Below are positions 43,175-51,611 of a stretch of DNA of 64,000 nt, piece by piece. The stretch is from Arthrobacter_B citreus (lineage in GTDB: Bacteria > Actinomycetota > Actinomycetes > Actinomycetales > Micrococcaceae). The stretch is from the NCBI RefSeq assembly GCF_042429235.1, contig NZ_JBHMBA010000002.1; one strand, 5' to 3'. Both the position numbers and the translations under genes were made by a program. The notes under the pieces are model-generated. The model saw nothing but the letters and a program-made list of their open reading frames with translations. It made no database searches and was not told where the DNA came from. Each line of letters opens with the position of its first letter. Position 1 is the first letter of the stretch.

Positions 43175-43750
43175 GTGCACCCGGGCCGGCTGCAGCTGTG
43201 GTGGCTGCCGGTCGGCGCCGGCGGCCACGTCGTCAAACACACCAGCCGCTGGTGGGAGCTGGCACAGGCCCGGCGCAACCACCGCCGGCCGCAGCCGCTG
43301 TTCCACAGTGCCTTGATTGTCAGCGTGAACGATGTCGACCACGTCATCGAAATGGCCCCGGCCTGGGGACGGAACGATCCTGCCCGCCGAGTTGTCGCCA
43401 CCGGACCCGTCGGCCTGCGGCAGTTGGGGCGCTTCCGGCTGTTCCGCTATGAGGTCCGGTGCTGGCCCAATGGAATCCTGCCCGACCGGCGGTACGCTGC
43501 CGGCAGACCGGTGGAGTTCACATTGGCCCCCGGCGAGGCCTCCGCACTGATCGACCGGGTTGCCGCGGTGCCGCGCTGCGTTTGGGGGCGGGACCTGCCA
43601 GGCTCCGGGGACATGTGGAACTCCAACTCACTTATCTCTTGGCTGCTCCAGGGTGCCGGAATCGATGCCGCCGCCCTCCGTCCCCCGCACGGCGGCCGGG
43701 CCCCGGGATGGGACGCGGGCATAACGGCGGCCCTGGCCGGGGCGGATTAG
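43175..43750 (+). CDS. Conserved actinobacterial hypothetical protein (possible permuted papain-like fold)
   Basis: 191 residues. WWLPVGAGGHVVKHTSRWWELAQARRNHRRPQPLFHSALIVSVNDVDHVIEMAPAW, RVVATGPVGLRQLGRFRLFRYEVRCWPNG and WGRDLPGSGDMWNSNSLISWLLQGAGID recall a family of uncharacterised actinobacterial proteins. The order FHSAL...then WNSNS..SWLL is reminiscent of circularly permuted NlpC/P60 proteins, with Ser where Cys would be expected. No signal peptide. GTG 43175 lies 10 nt after the regulator stop, so it is probably cotranscribed with it. Function not assignable. Confidence 0.7.
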   Translation: MHPGRLQLWWLPVGAGGHVVKHTSRWWELAQARRNHRRPQPLFHSALIVSVNDVDHVIEMAPAWGRNDPARRVVATGPVGLRQLGRFRLFRYEVRCWPNGILPDRRYAAGRPVEFTLAPGEASALIDRVAAVPRCVWGRDLPGSGDMWNSNSLISWLLQGAGIDAAALRPPHGGRAPGWDAGITAALAGAD

Positions 43751-44745
43751 CCCTCCGGCAGCACCTGCAGGTCGAAAACGACCTCGCGGTAGGTTGGCAC
43801 GTAGCCGAGGCGCTCATACAGGCCCAGGGCGCCGGACGGGTTTTCAGTGTCGACGCCGAGCCCGGCGTTTTCCATGCCTGAAGCCTTGTACCGGCGCATG
43901 GCCTCGCCGAGCATGGCGGGAGCCAGACCCAAGCCGCGCCAGTTGCGGCGCACGCCGAGCAGTTCGGTGTAGCCCTCGGTGTACCCGTGCAGCTTTTTGC
44001 CCTCCGGGTCGAAGGAGGCAATGTTGTAACCGGCAATCTCCCCGGCGGCCGTGTCCATCACCACGAAGGTCCAGTCCGGCCGGAAGTGAGGATGCTCGAC
44101 GTTGTGCTGCCAGCGCTCGGTATCGCGTTCCTCGCTGCCCCAATGGTCCTGGAAGACTTCGTTGTGCGCCTGCCGCAGCGCCTCCGAGATCTCCTGGTTG
44201 AAGGTCACGTATTCCATCCCCTCCGGGAGGGGAACATCGGGAATGCCGGCATCCAGCGGGCGGGTCATCTCGGTGAAGTAGCGCACCACCTTGGCTCCGG
44301 CCGCGTGGAACAGCGCGACATGCGAGGCGTTGTCCTCCTCGGCCATGCAGCGCAGCAGGCCCGCCTCCACGCCCGACTCCGCCAGGCGCTCCCGGGAACG
44401 CTGCACCTGCCAGCGCAGCACCGCCGTACCGATGCCGCGGCGGCGCCACTGCGGGTCCACTCCCCCGGATCCGTGGATCTTGTCCGATCCTTCGGTCCGG
44501 ACAAGGCTGGCGTACGCCCGCGGAATGCCGTCCCGGTCCAGGCCCAGCAGGGTGTCGCGTGCCGGGTTGTCGGAACTCGAGGACAGGGTGTGCTCCAGAT
44601 CCGCTCGCTGCTCCACATAGCCGGGCTTGTCCACGGCAGCGATGCGGCGAATCAGCTCTAGCCAGCCATCAATGTCCTCTGCCGTGATGGCCCGCCAGCG
44701 CAGGCCGGTGGTCGGTGCGGGAACTTCAGGAGGTGGTGTCGTCAT
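43747..44745 (-). CDS. GNAT family N-acetyltransferase (tandem)
   Basis: 332 residues, long enough for two GNAT-type halves. First half: WRAITAEDIDGWLELIRRIAAVD and GSGGVDPQWRRRGIGTAVLRWQV with the acetyl-CoA loop RRRGIG. Second half: ELLGVRRNWRGLGLAPAMLGEAMRRYKASGMENAGLGVDTENPSGALGLYERLGYVPTYREVVF, with WRGLGLA loop and the GLYERLGY end. Similar proteins include mycothiol-synthase-like tandem GNATs; substrate unknown. Overlaps the preceding convergent gene by 4 bp. TAGGCT lies 6 nt before ATG 44745. Confidence 0.88.
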   Translation of the reverse strand: MTTPPPEVPAPTTGLRWRAITAEDIDGWLELIRRIAAVDKPGYVEQRADLEHTLSSSSDNPARDTLLGLDRDGIPRAYASLVRTEGSDKIHGSGGVDPQWRRRGIGTAVLRWQVQRSRERLAESGVEAGLLRCMAEEDNASHVALFHAAGAKVVRYFTEMTRPLDAGIPDVPLPEGMEYVTFNQEISEALRQAHNEVFQDHWGSEERDTERWQHNVEHPHFRPDWTFVVMDTAAGEIAGYNIASFDPEGKKLHGYTEGYTELLGVRRNWRGLGLAPAMLGEAMRRYKASGMENAGLGVDTENPSGALGLYERLGYVPTYREVVFDLQVLPEG

Positions 44746-44751
44746 TTTTCC

Positions 44752-44757
44752 AGCCTA
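44752..44757 (-). promoter_or_regulatory. -10 box TAGGCT before the tandem GNAT gene
   Basis: TAGGCT, then GGAAAA, then ATG at 44745. It sits in the 34-bp gap after the cydDC stop, implying an independent transcript. Confidence 0.5.
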
Positions 44758-44779
44758 GAACACCCGGCCGGGACGCTTC

Positions 44780-47700
44780 CTAACCCTGTGACGCAGCACA
44801 TACTCCATACCCCAGTGCCAGGCTCCGGTCGCACCACGCGGCGTCGGCCGGGTTGTGGGTGACTACGACGACGGACTTGCCGCGCAATCCGGCGGTGAGG
44901 TCGGCCATCAGCTGCTCTCCCGCCTCGGCGTCCAGATGGGCGGTGGGTTCATCCAGCAGCACGACGTCGGCTTCGGTCAGGAGGGCGCGCGCCACTGCGA
45001 GGCGCTGGCGCTGTCCGCCCGAGAGGAAGTGTCCGCCGCCGCCCACCCGGGTGTCCAGACCGTCCGGAAGCCCGGCGAGGAAGGGACCAAGCCCGACGGC
45101 TTCGAGGGCCGCAGTCATTTCCGCATCGTCCGGCGCGTGCCGGCGGTCACGGGCCAGCAGCAGGTTCCCGCGGAGCGTTGAGTCGAACAGATGGGCTTCC
45201 TGCGGGCACCAGGCCATCCGCCGGGCCGCTGCCGGAAGGTCGGCGGCGGGAGTGCCGTTGATAAGGAAGGATCCCTGCTGCGGCACCAGGAAGCCGAGCA
45301 GGACGCCCAGGAGCGTGGATTTTCCGCTGCCGGACGGCCCGGTGACGGCAAGCCAGCTGCCGGGGTACAGGTCCAGGTCCAGGTCCTTGAAGACCGGGGT
45401 TGCCTGGCCGGGATAGCTGTAGCTGACACCGCGCAGCTGCACGGTTTCCACGGGACGCGCATCGGCGGCGGCTTTCGTGCCCGCCGTTTCGCTGTCCGGG
45501 GTTTCCGCCGTTTCGCTGTCCAAGGTTTCCAGCGGCTCGACGTCATCGGTTCCGAGGTCAGGCAGCACCTTATCGCCAAGCGTGCGCCAGGCCGTGAACT
45601 GCTGGATGGAACCGTTGACCGCCACGAAGGCTTCGATGAGGGCAAGCTGCATCAGGACAACGACGGCAGCAACGGTGGCCGGCACTGAATGTGCCACCGT
45701 CAGGACGTACAGCGCTCCGAGCGAGCAGGCCAGCGCGGTCACGGCATTGGCCAGTCCCTGGGCCCAGGCGCTGCGCCGTACTGCGGCGGAGGCGCGGGCA
45801 TCCAGTTCCTGCTGCCGCGCAAAGACCTCCGGCGCACTGCTGTTGGCCGTCAGGTCAGGAGCGGCGGAGAGCAGCCGGGCCATGGCTGACATGGACCGGG
45901 ACTGCAGCCGCACGGTTGCCGCACGTGCCGCGGCATCGGCACCGTGGGCCATTAGGGGTGCAATGACGAGGCCGACCACGCAGACCGCAATCTGCACCGG
46001 AAGCGCCTCGGGCAACAGCAGGCCGGTGGCGATGCAGGCGGCAACGGCCGTGAAGAACCCGGTCAGCGGGGCGAAGACGACGCGCGGAGCGATATCCCGC
46101 AGTTCGTCGACGTCGCCAACCAGGCGCTCCAGGGCGCCGCCGCCGCGGGCCAGGCGGCGCCAGCCCTCGGGACGCTGCAGCAGGCCGTTCCACAACCGGA
46201 TGCGGATGGAGTTGGTGGCGCGGAAGACGGCGTCGTGCAGCTGCAGCCGTTCAAGGTAACGCAGAACGGAGCGGCCGATGCCGAAGAACCGGACACCGAC
46301 GATCGCGGCAAGCAGCAGCAGGATGGGCGGCTGCTCGAAGGCGCGCACAATGAGCCAGCCCGAGAGCGAGGTGAGAGCCACGGCAAAGAGCGTTGCTCCG
46401 GTGCCCAGCAACAGTGCCAGGAGGAACTGCCTGCTCCACGGGCGCAGGACCACGAGATTCTTCCACAGCGGCTGGTGCTCCGGGTGGGTTTCAACCTCCG
46501 CAAGCTCCTCCTGCCAGCGGACAGATGCCGGTTGGGCGGCATGCAGGGTGCCGGGAGTCGGCGCCGGGGCTTCAGGGCCGGAGGCCGGGCCGGAATCAGG
46601 GCCGAAACTGGCCTCGGCCGCGGTCTGCGCCGCTGTGGAACCGGAAGCGGACGGCAGCGGCTGCGGCAGGCCCGCACCGGCGTCGTGTCCGCAGTCCACC
46701 GGAATCACGCGGTCGGCGATGGAGGCTGCGGCCTGATCATGGGCCACCAGCAGGACGGTGACCGAACCGCGCAGGCTGTTCAGGGCCCGGATCACGGCGC
46801 CGGCGCTGCTGGAGTCCAAATGAGCCGTGGGCTCGTCGGCAAGCAGCAGGCGCACCTGGGGCTGGGAGTCAACCCGGGCCAGGGCACGGGCGACCGCAAC
46901 ACGGCGCTGCTCCCCCGGGCTCAGGTCAGCCGTGCGGGTGTCCAGCAGGTGCAGGGCATCAATGGCCGTCAGCGCCGCCACGGCTGCCTGCCGGCCTTCT
47001 TCTCCGTTCAGCCCGGAATACAGGGCAATCTCGGCTGCCGTGGTCTCCTCGACCAGCACCGGGTGCTGGGGGATCCAGGCAATGCCGGCCCGCTCGATGC
47101 CGGTGACGGAGCCTTCGATCGTGGTGCCGCCGCCGCTGCGGCGCAAACCGGCGAGCGCCTCCAGCACTGAGGTCTTGCCGGTGCCGGACGCACCGGTCAG
47201 GGCAGCGATGCTGCCGGCGGGCACGCTGAAACTGAGATTGGCGACGGCGGGCTTCGGGCGTCCGGCATACCGGATGGTCAACCCCGAAACTGTAACTGCT
47301 GTTCCGGCCGGGAAACCCGGACCTGCCGGAAGTGAGGCCTTCTCCGGAACCAGTGCCACTGCGGCGGGAGCATCAAGAACGGAGTTGGTGCGTTTCAGGG
47401 CCTCCAGGCCGTCTTCGCTCGCGTGGTGTGCGGTGCCCAGGTCGCGCAGCGGCTGATAGCACTCCGGCGCCAGGATCAGGGCCAGCAGGCCCAGCTCCAG
47501 GGACATGGAACCGTTGACCAGCCGCACACCGATGACCACGGCCACGAGTGCCACCGAAATAGTGGCGATGAGCTCCAGCGCCAGGGAGGACAGGAAGGCC
47601 ACACGCAGGGTTTCCAGCGTACGGACGCGGTAGTTGTCGGCCACATCGCGCAGCGCCCGGGTCTGGGCGCGGGCACGGCCCAGGCCCACGAGGACCGGCA

Positions 47701-48295
47701 GCCCCCTGGCGAGCTCGAGCATGTTGTCGGACAGGCGGTTCAGGGCGTCAACAGCTGCCGCGGTCTTGTCGCCGGTGTGCAGGCCGATGAGGATCATGAA
47801 CACCGGGATCAGCGGCACGGTCAGGACCACCACCAGTGCGCTGAGCCAGTCCGCCGACAGGATGCGCAGGCCCACCAGCAAAGGTACGACGGCGCAGGTC
47901 ACCAGGGCGGGCAGGTATTTGGCGTAGTAGTTGTCCAGACCGTCCAGTCCACGGGTGATCAGCACGCTCAGCGCGCCGCTGCCCATGCCGGGCACGCTGC
48001 CGCCGTCCTCCAGCGCCCGGGAGGTCAGCGATGCGCGCAGCTCCTCCTTGACGCCCGCGGCAGCCCGCTGGGAAACCGTATCGGTGCCCCAGACGGCGAG
48101 CGAACGCAGCACCGCACCGGCAATTCCGTTGGCCAGCACCCAGCGCCAGTCCGGCCCACCGGTGGCCAGCCCGGCCACACCGGCGGCAACGCCGGTGGCC
48201 AGCAGCACCAGGCCCGCCGCCTTGACCGCGGCGAGGAGTCCCAGGAGGTACAGCGCGCGCCGGCTGGCCGCGCTGACCGGAAGCACCGGTTTCAT
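44780..48295 (-). CDS. cydDC: CydD-CydC fusion ABC exporter for bd oxidase assembly
   Basis: 1171 residues, two ABC half-transporters in one chain. CydD part (about 1-545): six membrane helices, Walker A GASGTGKTS (about 373), signature LSPGEQRRVAVARAL, Walker B LLLADEPTAHLD. Linker of Ala/Gly/Pro (about 550-590). CydC part (about 600-1171): Walker A GPSGSGKSTLLGVL (about 991), LSGGQRQRLAVARALL, VVLLDEPTAHLD. It exports cysteine/glutathione-type thiols (or handles haem) needed for bd oxidase maturation. Its ATG overlaps the cydB stop (ATGA). The split form is usual in E. coli; fusion is common in actinobacteria. Confidence 0.93.
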   Translation of the reverse strand: MKPVLPVSAASRRALYLLGLLAAVKAAGLVLLATGVAAGVAGLATGGPDWRWVLANGIAGAVLRSLAVWGTDTVSQRAAAGVKEELRASLTSRALEDGGSVPGMGSGALSVLITRGLDGLDNYYAKYLPALVTCAVVPLLVGLRILSADWLSALVVVLTVPLIPVFMILIGLHTGDKTAAAVDALNRLSDNMLELARGLPVLVGLGRARAQTRALRDVADNYRVRTLETLRVAFLSSLALELIATISVALVAVVIGVRLVNGSMSLELGLLALILAPECYQPLRDLGTAHHASEDGLEALKRTNSVLDAPAAVALVPEKASLPAGPGFPAGTAVTVSGLTIRYAGRPKPAVANLSFSVPAGSIAALTGASGTGKTSVLEALAGLRRSGGGTTIEGSVTGIERAGIAWIPQHPVLVEETTAAEIALYSGLNGEEGRQAAVAALTAIDALHLLDTRTADLSPGEQRRVAVARALARVDSQPQVRLLLADEPTAHLDSSSAGAVIRALNSLRGSVTVLLVAHDQAAASIADRVIPVDCGHDAGAGLPQPLPSASGSTAAQTAAEASFGPDSGPASGPEAPAPTPGTLHAAQPASVRWQEELAEVETHPEHQPLWKNLVVLRPWSRQFLLALLLGTGATLFAVALTSLSGWLIVRAFEQPPILLLLAAIVGVRFFGIGRSVLRYLERLQLHDAVFRATNSIRIRLWNGLLQRPEGWRRLARGGGALERLVGDVDELRDIAPRVVFAPLTGFFTAVAACIATGLLLPEALPVQIAVCVVGLVIAPLMAHGADAAARAATVRLQSRSMSAMARLLSAAPDLTANSSAPEVFARQQELDARASAAVRRSAWAQGLANAVTALACSLGALYVLTVAHSVPATVAAVVVLMQLALIEAFVAVNGSIQQFTAWRTLGDKVLPDLGTDDVEPLETLDSETAETPDSETAGTKAAADARPVETVQLRGVSYSYPGQATPVFKDLDLDLYPGSWLAVTGPSGSGKSTLLGVLLGFLVPQQGSFLINGTPAADLPAAARRMAWCPQEAHLFDSTLRGNLLLARDRRHAPDDAEMTAALEAVGLGPFLAGLPDGLDTRVGGGGHFLSGGQRQRLAVARALLTEADVVLLDEPTAHLDAEAGEQLMADLTAGLRGKSVVVVTHNPADAAWCDRSLALGYGVCAASQG

Positions 48296-49311
48296 TGGGC
48301 GTTCACCGTGTGGGCCGCCGGGATGGCTTCAGCCGTGATGCGCTTGCGGAACACCCAGTAGGTCCACCCCTGGTAGAGCACCACCACGGGCAGGCCGAAG
48401 AGGGAGACCCAGGAGATCACGGTCAGCGTGTAGTCCGAGGATGATGCGTTGTCGACGGTCAGGCTCCAGGCCGGATCCAGAGTTGACGGCAGCACGTTCG
48501 GGTACAGCGAGGCGAAAATCGTGAAGACGCCGGCCACCAGGAACAGGCCCATGTAGATGAAGCTCCAGCCGTCGCGTCCGCGGCGCGCCATGGTCCAGGA
48601 CAGAACCACGGCAACCACGGCCAGCACCAGCGGGATCAGGGTCAGCGCCTTGCCGTTCTGCAGCTGCACCACAATGGCCCAGGCAGCCATGGGCAGCACG
48701 CCCAGGGGCAGCCAGCGGACGACGGCGCGGCGGGCCCGCACTTCAATGTCGCCGCGGGTCTTCAGCGCCAGGAACACGCAGGCATGGACCAGGCAGAAGG
48801 CCACAACGGCCAGACCGCCCAGGACGGCGTAACCGTTGAACCATGCGAAGGCTCCGCCCACCCGGTCGCCGTTCTCGTTCAGCGGCAGGCCGGTGGTGGT
48901 CAGCGCCAGCGCGGCCCCAACACCGAAGGCCGAGACGAAGGAGCCAAGCGCCATGGCCCAGTCCCAGCGGCTGCGCCAGCGGTCGTCGTTGTGCTTGCCG
49001 CGGTACTCGATGGCCACGGCCCGGAAGATCAGGCCCAGCAGGACCAGGACCAGCGGAAGGTACAGGGCCGAGAACAGTGCGGCATACCAGAGCGGGAAGG
49101 TGGCAAACGTCATGGCTCCGGCGGTGATGAGCCAGACCTCATTGCCGTCCCAGACCGGGCCGATCGTGTTGAGCATGACCCGGCGGTCCTTCTCGCTGCG
49201 GCCCATGAGCTTCATGAGCATGCCGACACCGAGATCGAATCCTTCCAGGAACAGGTATCCGGTCCAGAGGAAGGCCAGGAGGATGAACCAAAGGGTGGGT
49301 AGCGAAATCAC
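48292..49311 (-). CDS. cydB: Cytochrome bd ubiquinol oxidase subunit II
   Basis: 339 residues, about eight membrane helices. Starts VISLPTLWFILLAFLWTGYLFLEGFDLGVGML, with MLNTIGPVWDGNEVWLITAGAMTFATFPLWYA as the family signature. It pairs with CydA in the membrane to reduce O2 to water at high affinity. GTG start, GGAG 11 nt upstream, 20 bp after cydA. Confidence 0.95.
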   Translation of the reverse strand: MISLPTLWFILLAFLWTGYLFLEGFDLGVGMLMKLMGRSEKDRRVMLNTIGPVWDGNEVWLITAGAMTFATFPLWYAALFSALYLPLVLVLLGLIFRAVAIEYRGKHNDDRWRSRWDWAMALGSFVSAFGVGAALALTTTGLPLNENGDRVGGAFAWFNGYAVLGGLAVVAFCLVHACVFLALKTRGDIEVRARRAVVRWLPLGVLPMAAWAIVVQLQNGKALTLIPLVLAVVAVVLSWTMARRGRDGWSFIYMGLFLVAGVFTIFASLYPNVLPSTLDPAWSLTVDNASSSDYTLTVISWVSLFGLPVVVLYQGWTYWVFRKRITAEAIPAAHTVNAQ

Positions 49312-49331
49312 TTCTGTGTGCTCCAGATCGC

Positions 49332-50975
49332 TTAGTAGGCAAAGCCGAGGACGTCGTCGGGCTGCTTGGTCTTGGTGCCGGTGCCGGCGTCACTGTCACT
49401 GCCCGTTCCGTCGTCGCCGCCGGCGGAATCCAGGCCGCCGGAGGAACCGCCGTCGTGCCCTTCACCGTGCAGCAGTTCAGGCATGGCGGACGGGACGCCG
49501 CCGCGGGTGAACTTGAACAGCAGCCGCACCTCCACGATCAGCAGCGCCAGGTAGACCAGGACGAAGGCGGCCAGGGAGAACAGCAGCTCGGCCCGTGAGA
49601 CTCCCGGTGACACGGCAGCGGCGGTGAACATGAACACCTGGTCGATGCCGGTGAAGCTGGGGTTGGGTGCCACGACAAACGGCTGGCGGCCCATTTCGGT
49701 GAAGATCCAGCCGGCGCTGTTGGCGCCGAAGGGTGCCAGGATGCCGAACACGGCCAGGCGCATGAGCCACTTGGACTGCGGCACGGTGCCCTTGCGGGTG
49801 ATCCAGAGGGCCACAGCCGCGGCGGCCGCGGCAATGGCGCCGAAGCCGATCATGATGCGGAAGCCCCAGTAGGTCACGGACATCACGGGAAGGTAGTCGA
49901 TTTCGGTGCCGGCCTGGTCCCCGTACTTGGGGTCGTCCGGGATGTGTGTTCCGTAGGCTTCCTGGTACTCAGGGATCAGGGTGTTGACGCCTTTGACGTC
50001 GGTGTTGAAGTCGCCGTTCGCCAGGAACGACAGGACCCCGGGAACCTCAATGACCGCCGTGACGTCGTCGCAGTTCTTCGCTCCGACGTCGCCGATGGAG
50101 AGGATGGAGAAGGACGTGCCGTCATGGCAGGCCGCTTCCGCTGCCGCCATCTTCATGGGCTGCTGGTCGAACATGAGCTTGCCCTGCAGGTCACCGGTGA
50201 CGGCCGTGCCCGCGAAGGAAATCATGGCGATGACGGCGCCGATGCGCAGCGACTTGATCCACACACTGTGGTCCGCCTTGTCGCGGCCGATCTCCGGGCG
50301 GGAACCAACGTTGACGGTGCCGTCCTCGTTGACGGTGTCAATGCCGTCCCTGCGCCGCTTCCAGAGGTGGTACCAGGCGATGCCCAGCAGGAATCCGCCG
50401 GCCACGGACAGGGCTGCGGTGATTTGGTGCGGGAAGGCCACCAGCAGCGTGTTGTTGGTCAGCACTGCCCAGATGTCGGTGAGCACGGGGCGGCCGTCGA
50501 CCATTTCCACGCCGACGGGGTGCTGCATCCAGGAGTTGGCCGCCAGGATGAAGTAGGCGGAGAGCACCGAGGCCAGCGTGGCGATCCAGATGGACGCGAG
50601 GTGGAGCTTCTTGGGCAGCCTGTCCCAGCCGAAGATCCACAGGCCCAGGAACACGGACTCCGTGAAGAAGGCCAGGAGTGATTCCAGGGCCAGCGGGGCC
50701 CCGAACACGTCACCGACGAAACGGCTGTATTCGCTCCAGGCCATGCCGAACTGGAACTCCTGCACCAGGCCGGTGGCGACGCCCATGATGAAGTTGATCA
50801 GGAAGAGCTTGCCCCAGAACTTGGTCATGCGCAGGTATTCGTCTTTACCCGTCCGGACCCACATCGTCTGGAGAGTTGCAACCACCAGTCCCAGGCCGAT
50901 GGTCAGCGGCACCATGAGGAAGTGATAAACGGTGGTGATGCCGAACTGCCAGCGGGCAATATCGAGTGCTTCCAA
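49332..50975 (-). CDS. cydA: Cytochrome bd ubiquinol oxidase subunit I
   Basis: 547 residues. ALDIARWQFGITTVYHFLMVPLTIGLG carries the haem-ligand His18; GLWIFGWDRLPKKLH, ANSWMQHPVG and FPHQITAALSVAGGFLLGI are conserved blocks including the second haem ligand His. The periplasmic quinol loop is short, as in non-proteobacterial enzymes (EYQEAYGTHIPDDPKYGDQAGTEI region). A Gly/Ser/Asp-rich C-terminal tail (about 515-540) is unusual. TTG start at 50975 with AAAGGA about 10 nt upstream. First gene of cydA-cydB-cydDC. Confidence 0.95.
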   Translation of the reverse strand: MEALDIARWQFGITTVYHFLMVPLTIGLGLVVATLQTMWVRTGKDEYLRMTKFWGKLFLINFIMGVATGLVQEFQFGMAWSEYSRFVGDVFGAPLALESLLAFFTESVFLGLWIFGWDRLPKKLHLASIWIATLASVLSAYFILAANSWMQHPVGVEMVDGRPVLTDIWAVLTNNTLLVAFPHQITAALSVAGGFLLGIAWYHLWKRRRDGIDTVNEDGTVNVGSRPEIGRDKADHSVWIKSLRIGAVIAMISFAGTAVTGDLQGKLMFDQQPMKMAAAEAACHDGTSFSILSIGDVGAKNCDDVTAVIEVPGVLSFLANGDFNTDVKGVNTLIPEYQEAYGTHIPDDPKYGDQAGTEIDYLPVMSVTYWGFRIMIGFGAIAAAAAAVALWITRKGTVPQSKWLMRLAVFGILAPFGANSAGWIFTEMGRQPFVVAPNPSFTGIDQVFMFTAAAVSPGVSRAELLFSLAAFVLVYLALLIVEVRLLFKFTRGGVPSAMPELLHGEGHDGGSSGGLDSAGGDDGTGSDSDAGTGTKTKQPDDVLGFAY

Positions 50976-51002
50976 GGGACGCTTCCTTTACTCGGACCAG
51001 AA

Positions 51003-51019
51003 TTCTACAGAGCGTAGAA
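51003..51019. promoter_or_regulatory. Dyad TTCTAC-n5-GTAGAA, site 1 (cyd/blaI region)
   Basis: TTCTACagagcGTAGAA, 28 bp upstream of the cydA start, where it would overlap the cyd promoter or leader. Same arms as site 2 at 51060. Confidence 0.7.
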
Positions 51020-51059
51020 GTTCATTCTTAATTTGATCGTAGAGCACTTTCCGCGACTT

Positions 51060-51076
51060 TTCTACGTGATGTAGAA
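51060..51076. promoter_or_regulatory. Dyad TTCTAC-n5-GTAGAA, site 2 (cyd/blaI region)
   Basis: TTCTACgtgatGTAGAA, 57 bp from site 1. A plus-strand -10 candidate TACATT at 51095-51100 puts its -35 (51072-51077) inside this dyad, so binding would block blaI transcription. Confidence 0.75.
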
Positions 51077-51204
51077 CCAACGCCGAAAAGCCTGTACATT
51101 AGACACACCACACCTCCTCCGTGCGGGTCGGCAGTGCTGATGCACGCCGGCCGCAGCAACGAGGGGAGGTTTTTGATTTGTGTGATGCGAAGGACGGAAC
51201 AAGG

Positions 51205-51582
51205 ATGGCCACCCTCGGCGAGCTGGAACGGGCAACAATGGACCTCCTGTGGGAGTCTCCGGAAGCCGCCAGCGCAAATGAACTGCGTGAAAAACTGGCC
51301 CAGGCCAACCCTGAGGCAGGCACGGGGACCGGCAAGGGCCTGGCCGTGACCACCATCCTCACCGTGCTCTCACGGCTGGAAAAGAAGGGCCTGGTGGAAC
51401 GGGAACGGAACATCCGCCCCCACCGCTACCGCGCCGTCACCACCAAGGCCGAGCACACCGCCGAACTGATGCATGAAGTCCTCGGCTCGGTGAGTGACCG
51501 CGAGGCCGTGCTGGCCCGGTTCATCGGCTCCGTGTCGGTCACGGAGGCCGAGACGCTGCGGCGACTGCTCGGCGGCTCCTGA
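51205..51582 (+). CDS. BlaI/MecI/CopY family repressor
   Basis: 125 residues. LGELERATMDLLWESPEAASANELREKLAQ, then GLAVTTILTVLSRLEKKGLVERERNIRPHRYRAVTTKAEHTAELM, is the winged helix of the BlaI family, followed by the helical dimerisation tail SVSDREAVLARFIGSVSVTEAETLRRLL. The usual proteolysis site is expected between the domains. ATG 51205 with AAGGACGGAAC upstream. Divergent from cydA with two shared dyads between, and 30 bp upstream of an M56 peptidase, its likely inactivator. Confidence 0.92.
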   Translation: MATLGELERATMDLLWESPEAASANELREKLAQANPEAGTGTGKGLAVTTILTVLSRLEKKGLVERERNIRPHRYRAVTTKAEHTAELMHEVLGSVSDREAVLARFIGSVSVTEAETLRRLLGGS

Positions 51583-51611
51583 TCCGGTAGCCCCACCTAC
51601 TTTCCGCCGCG

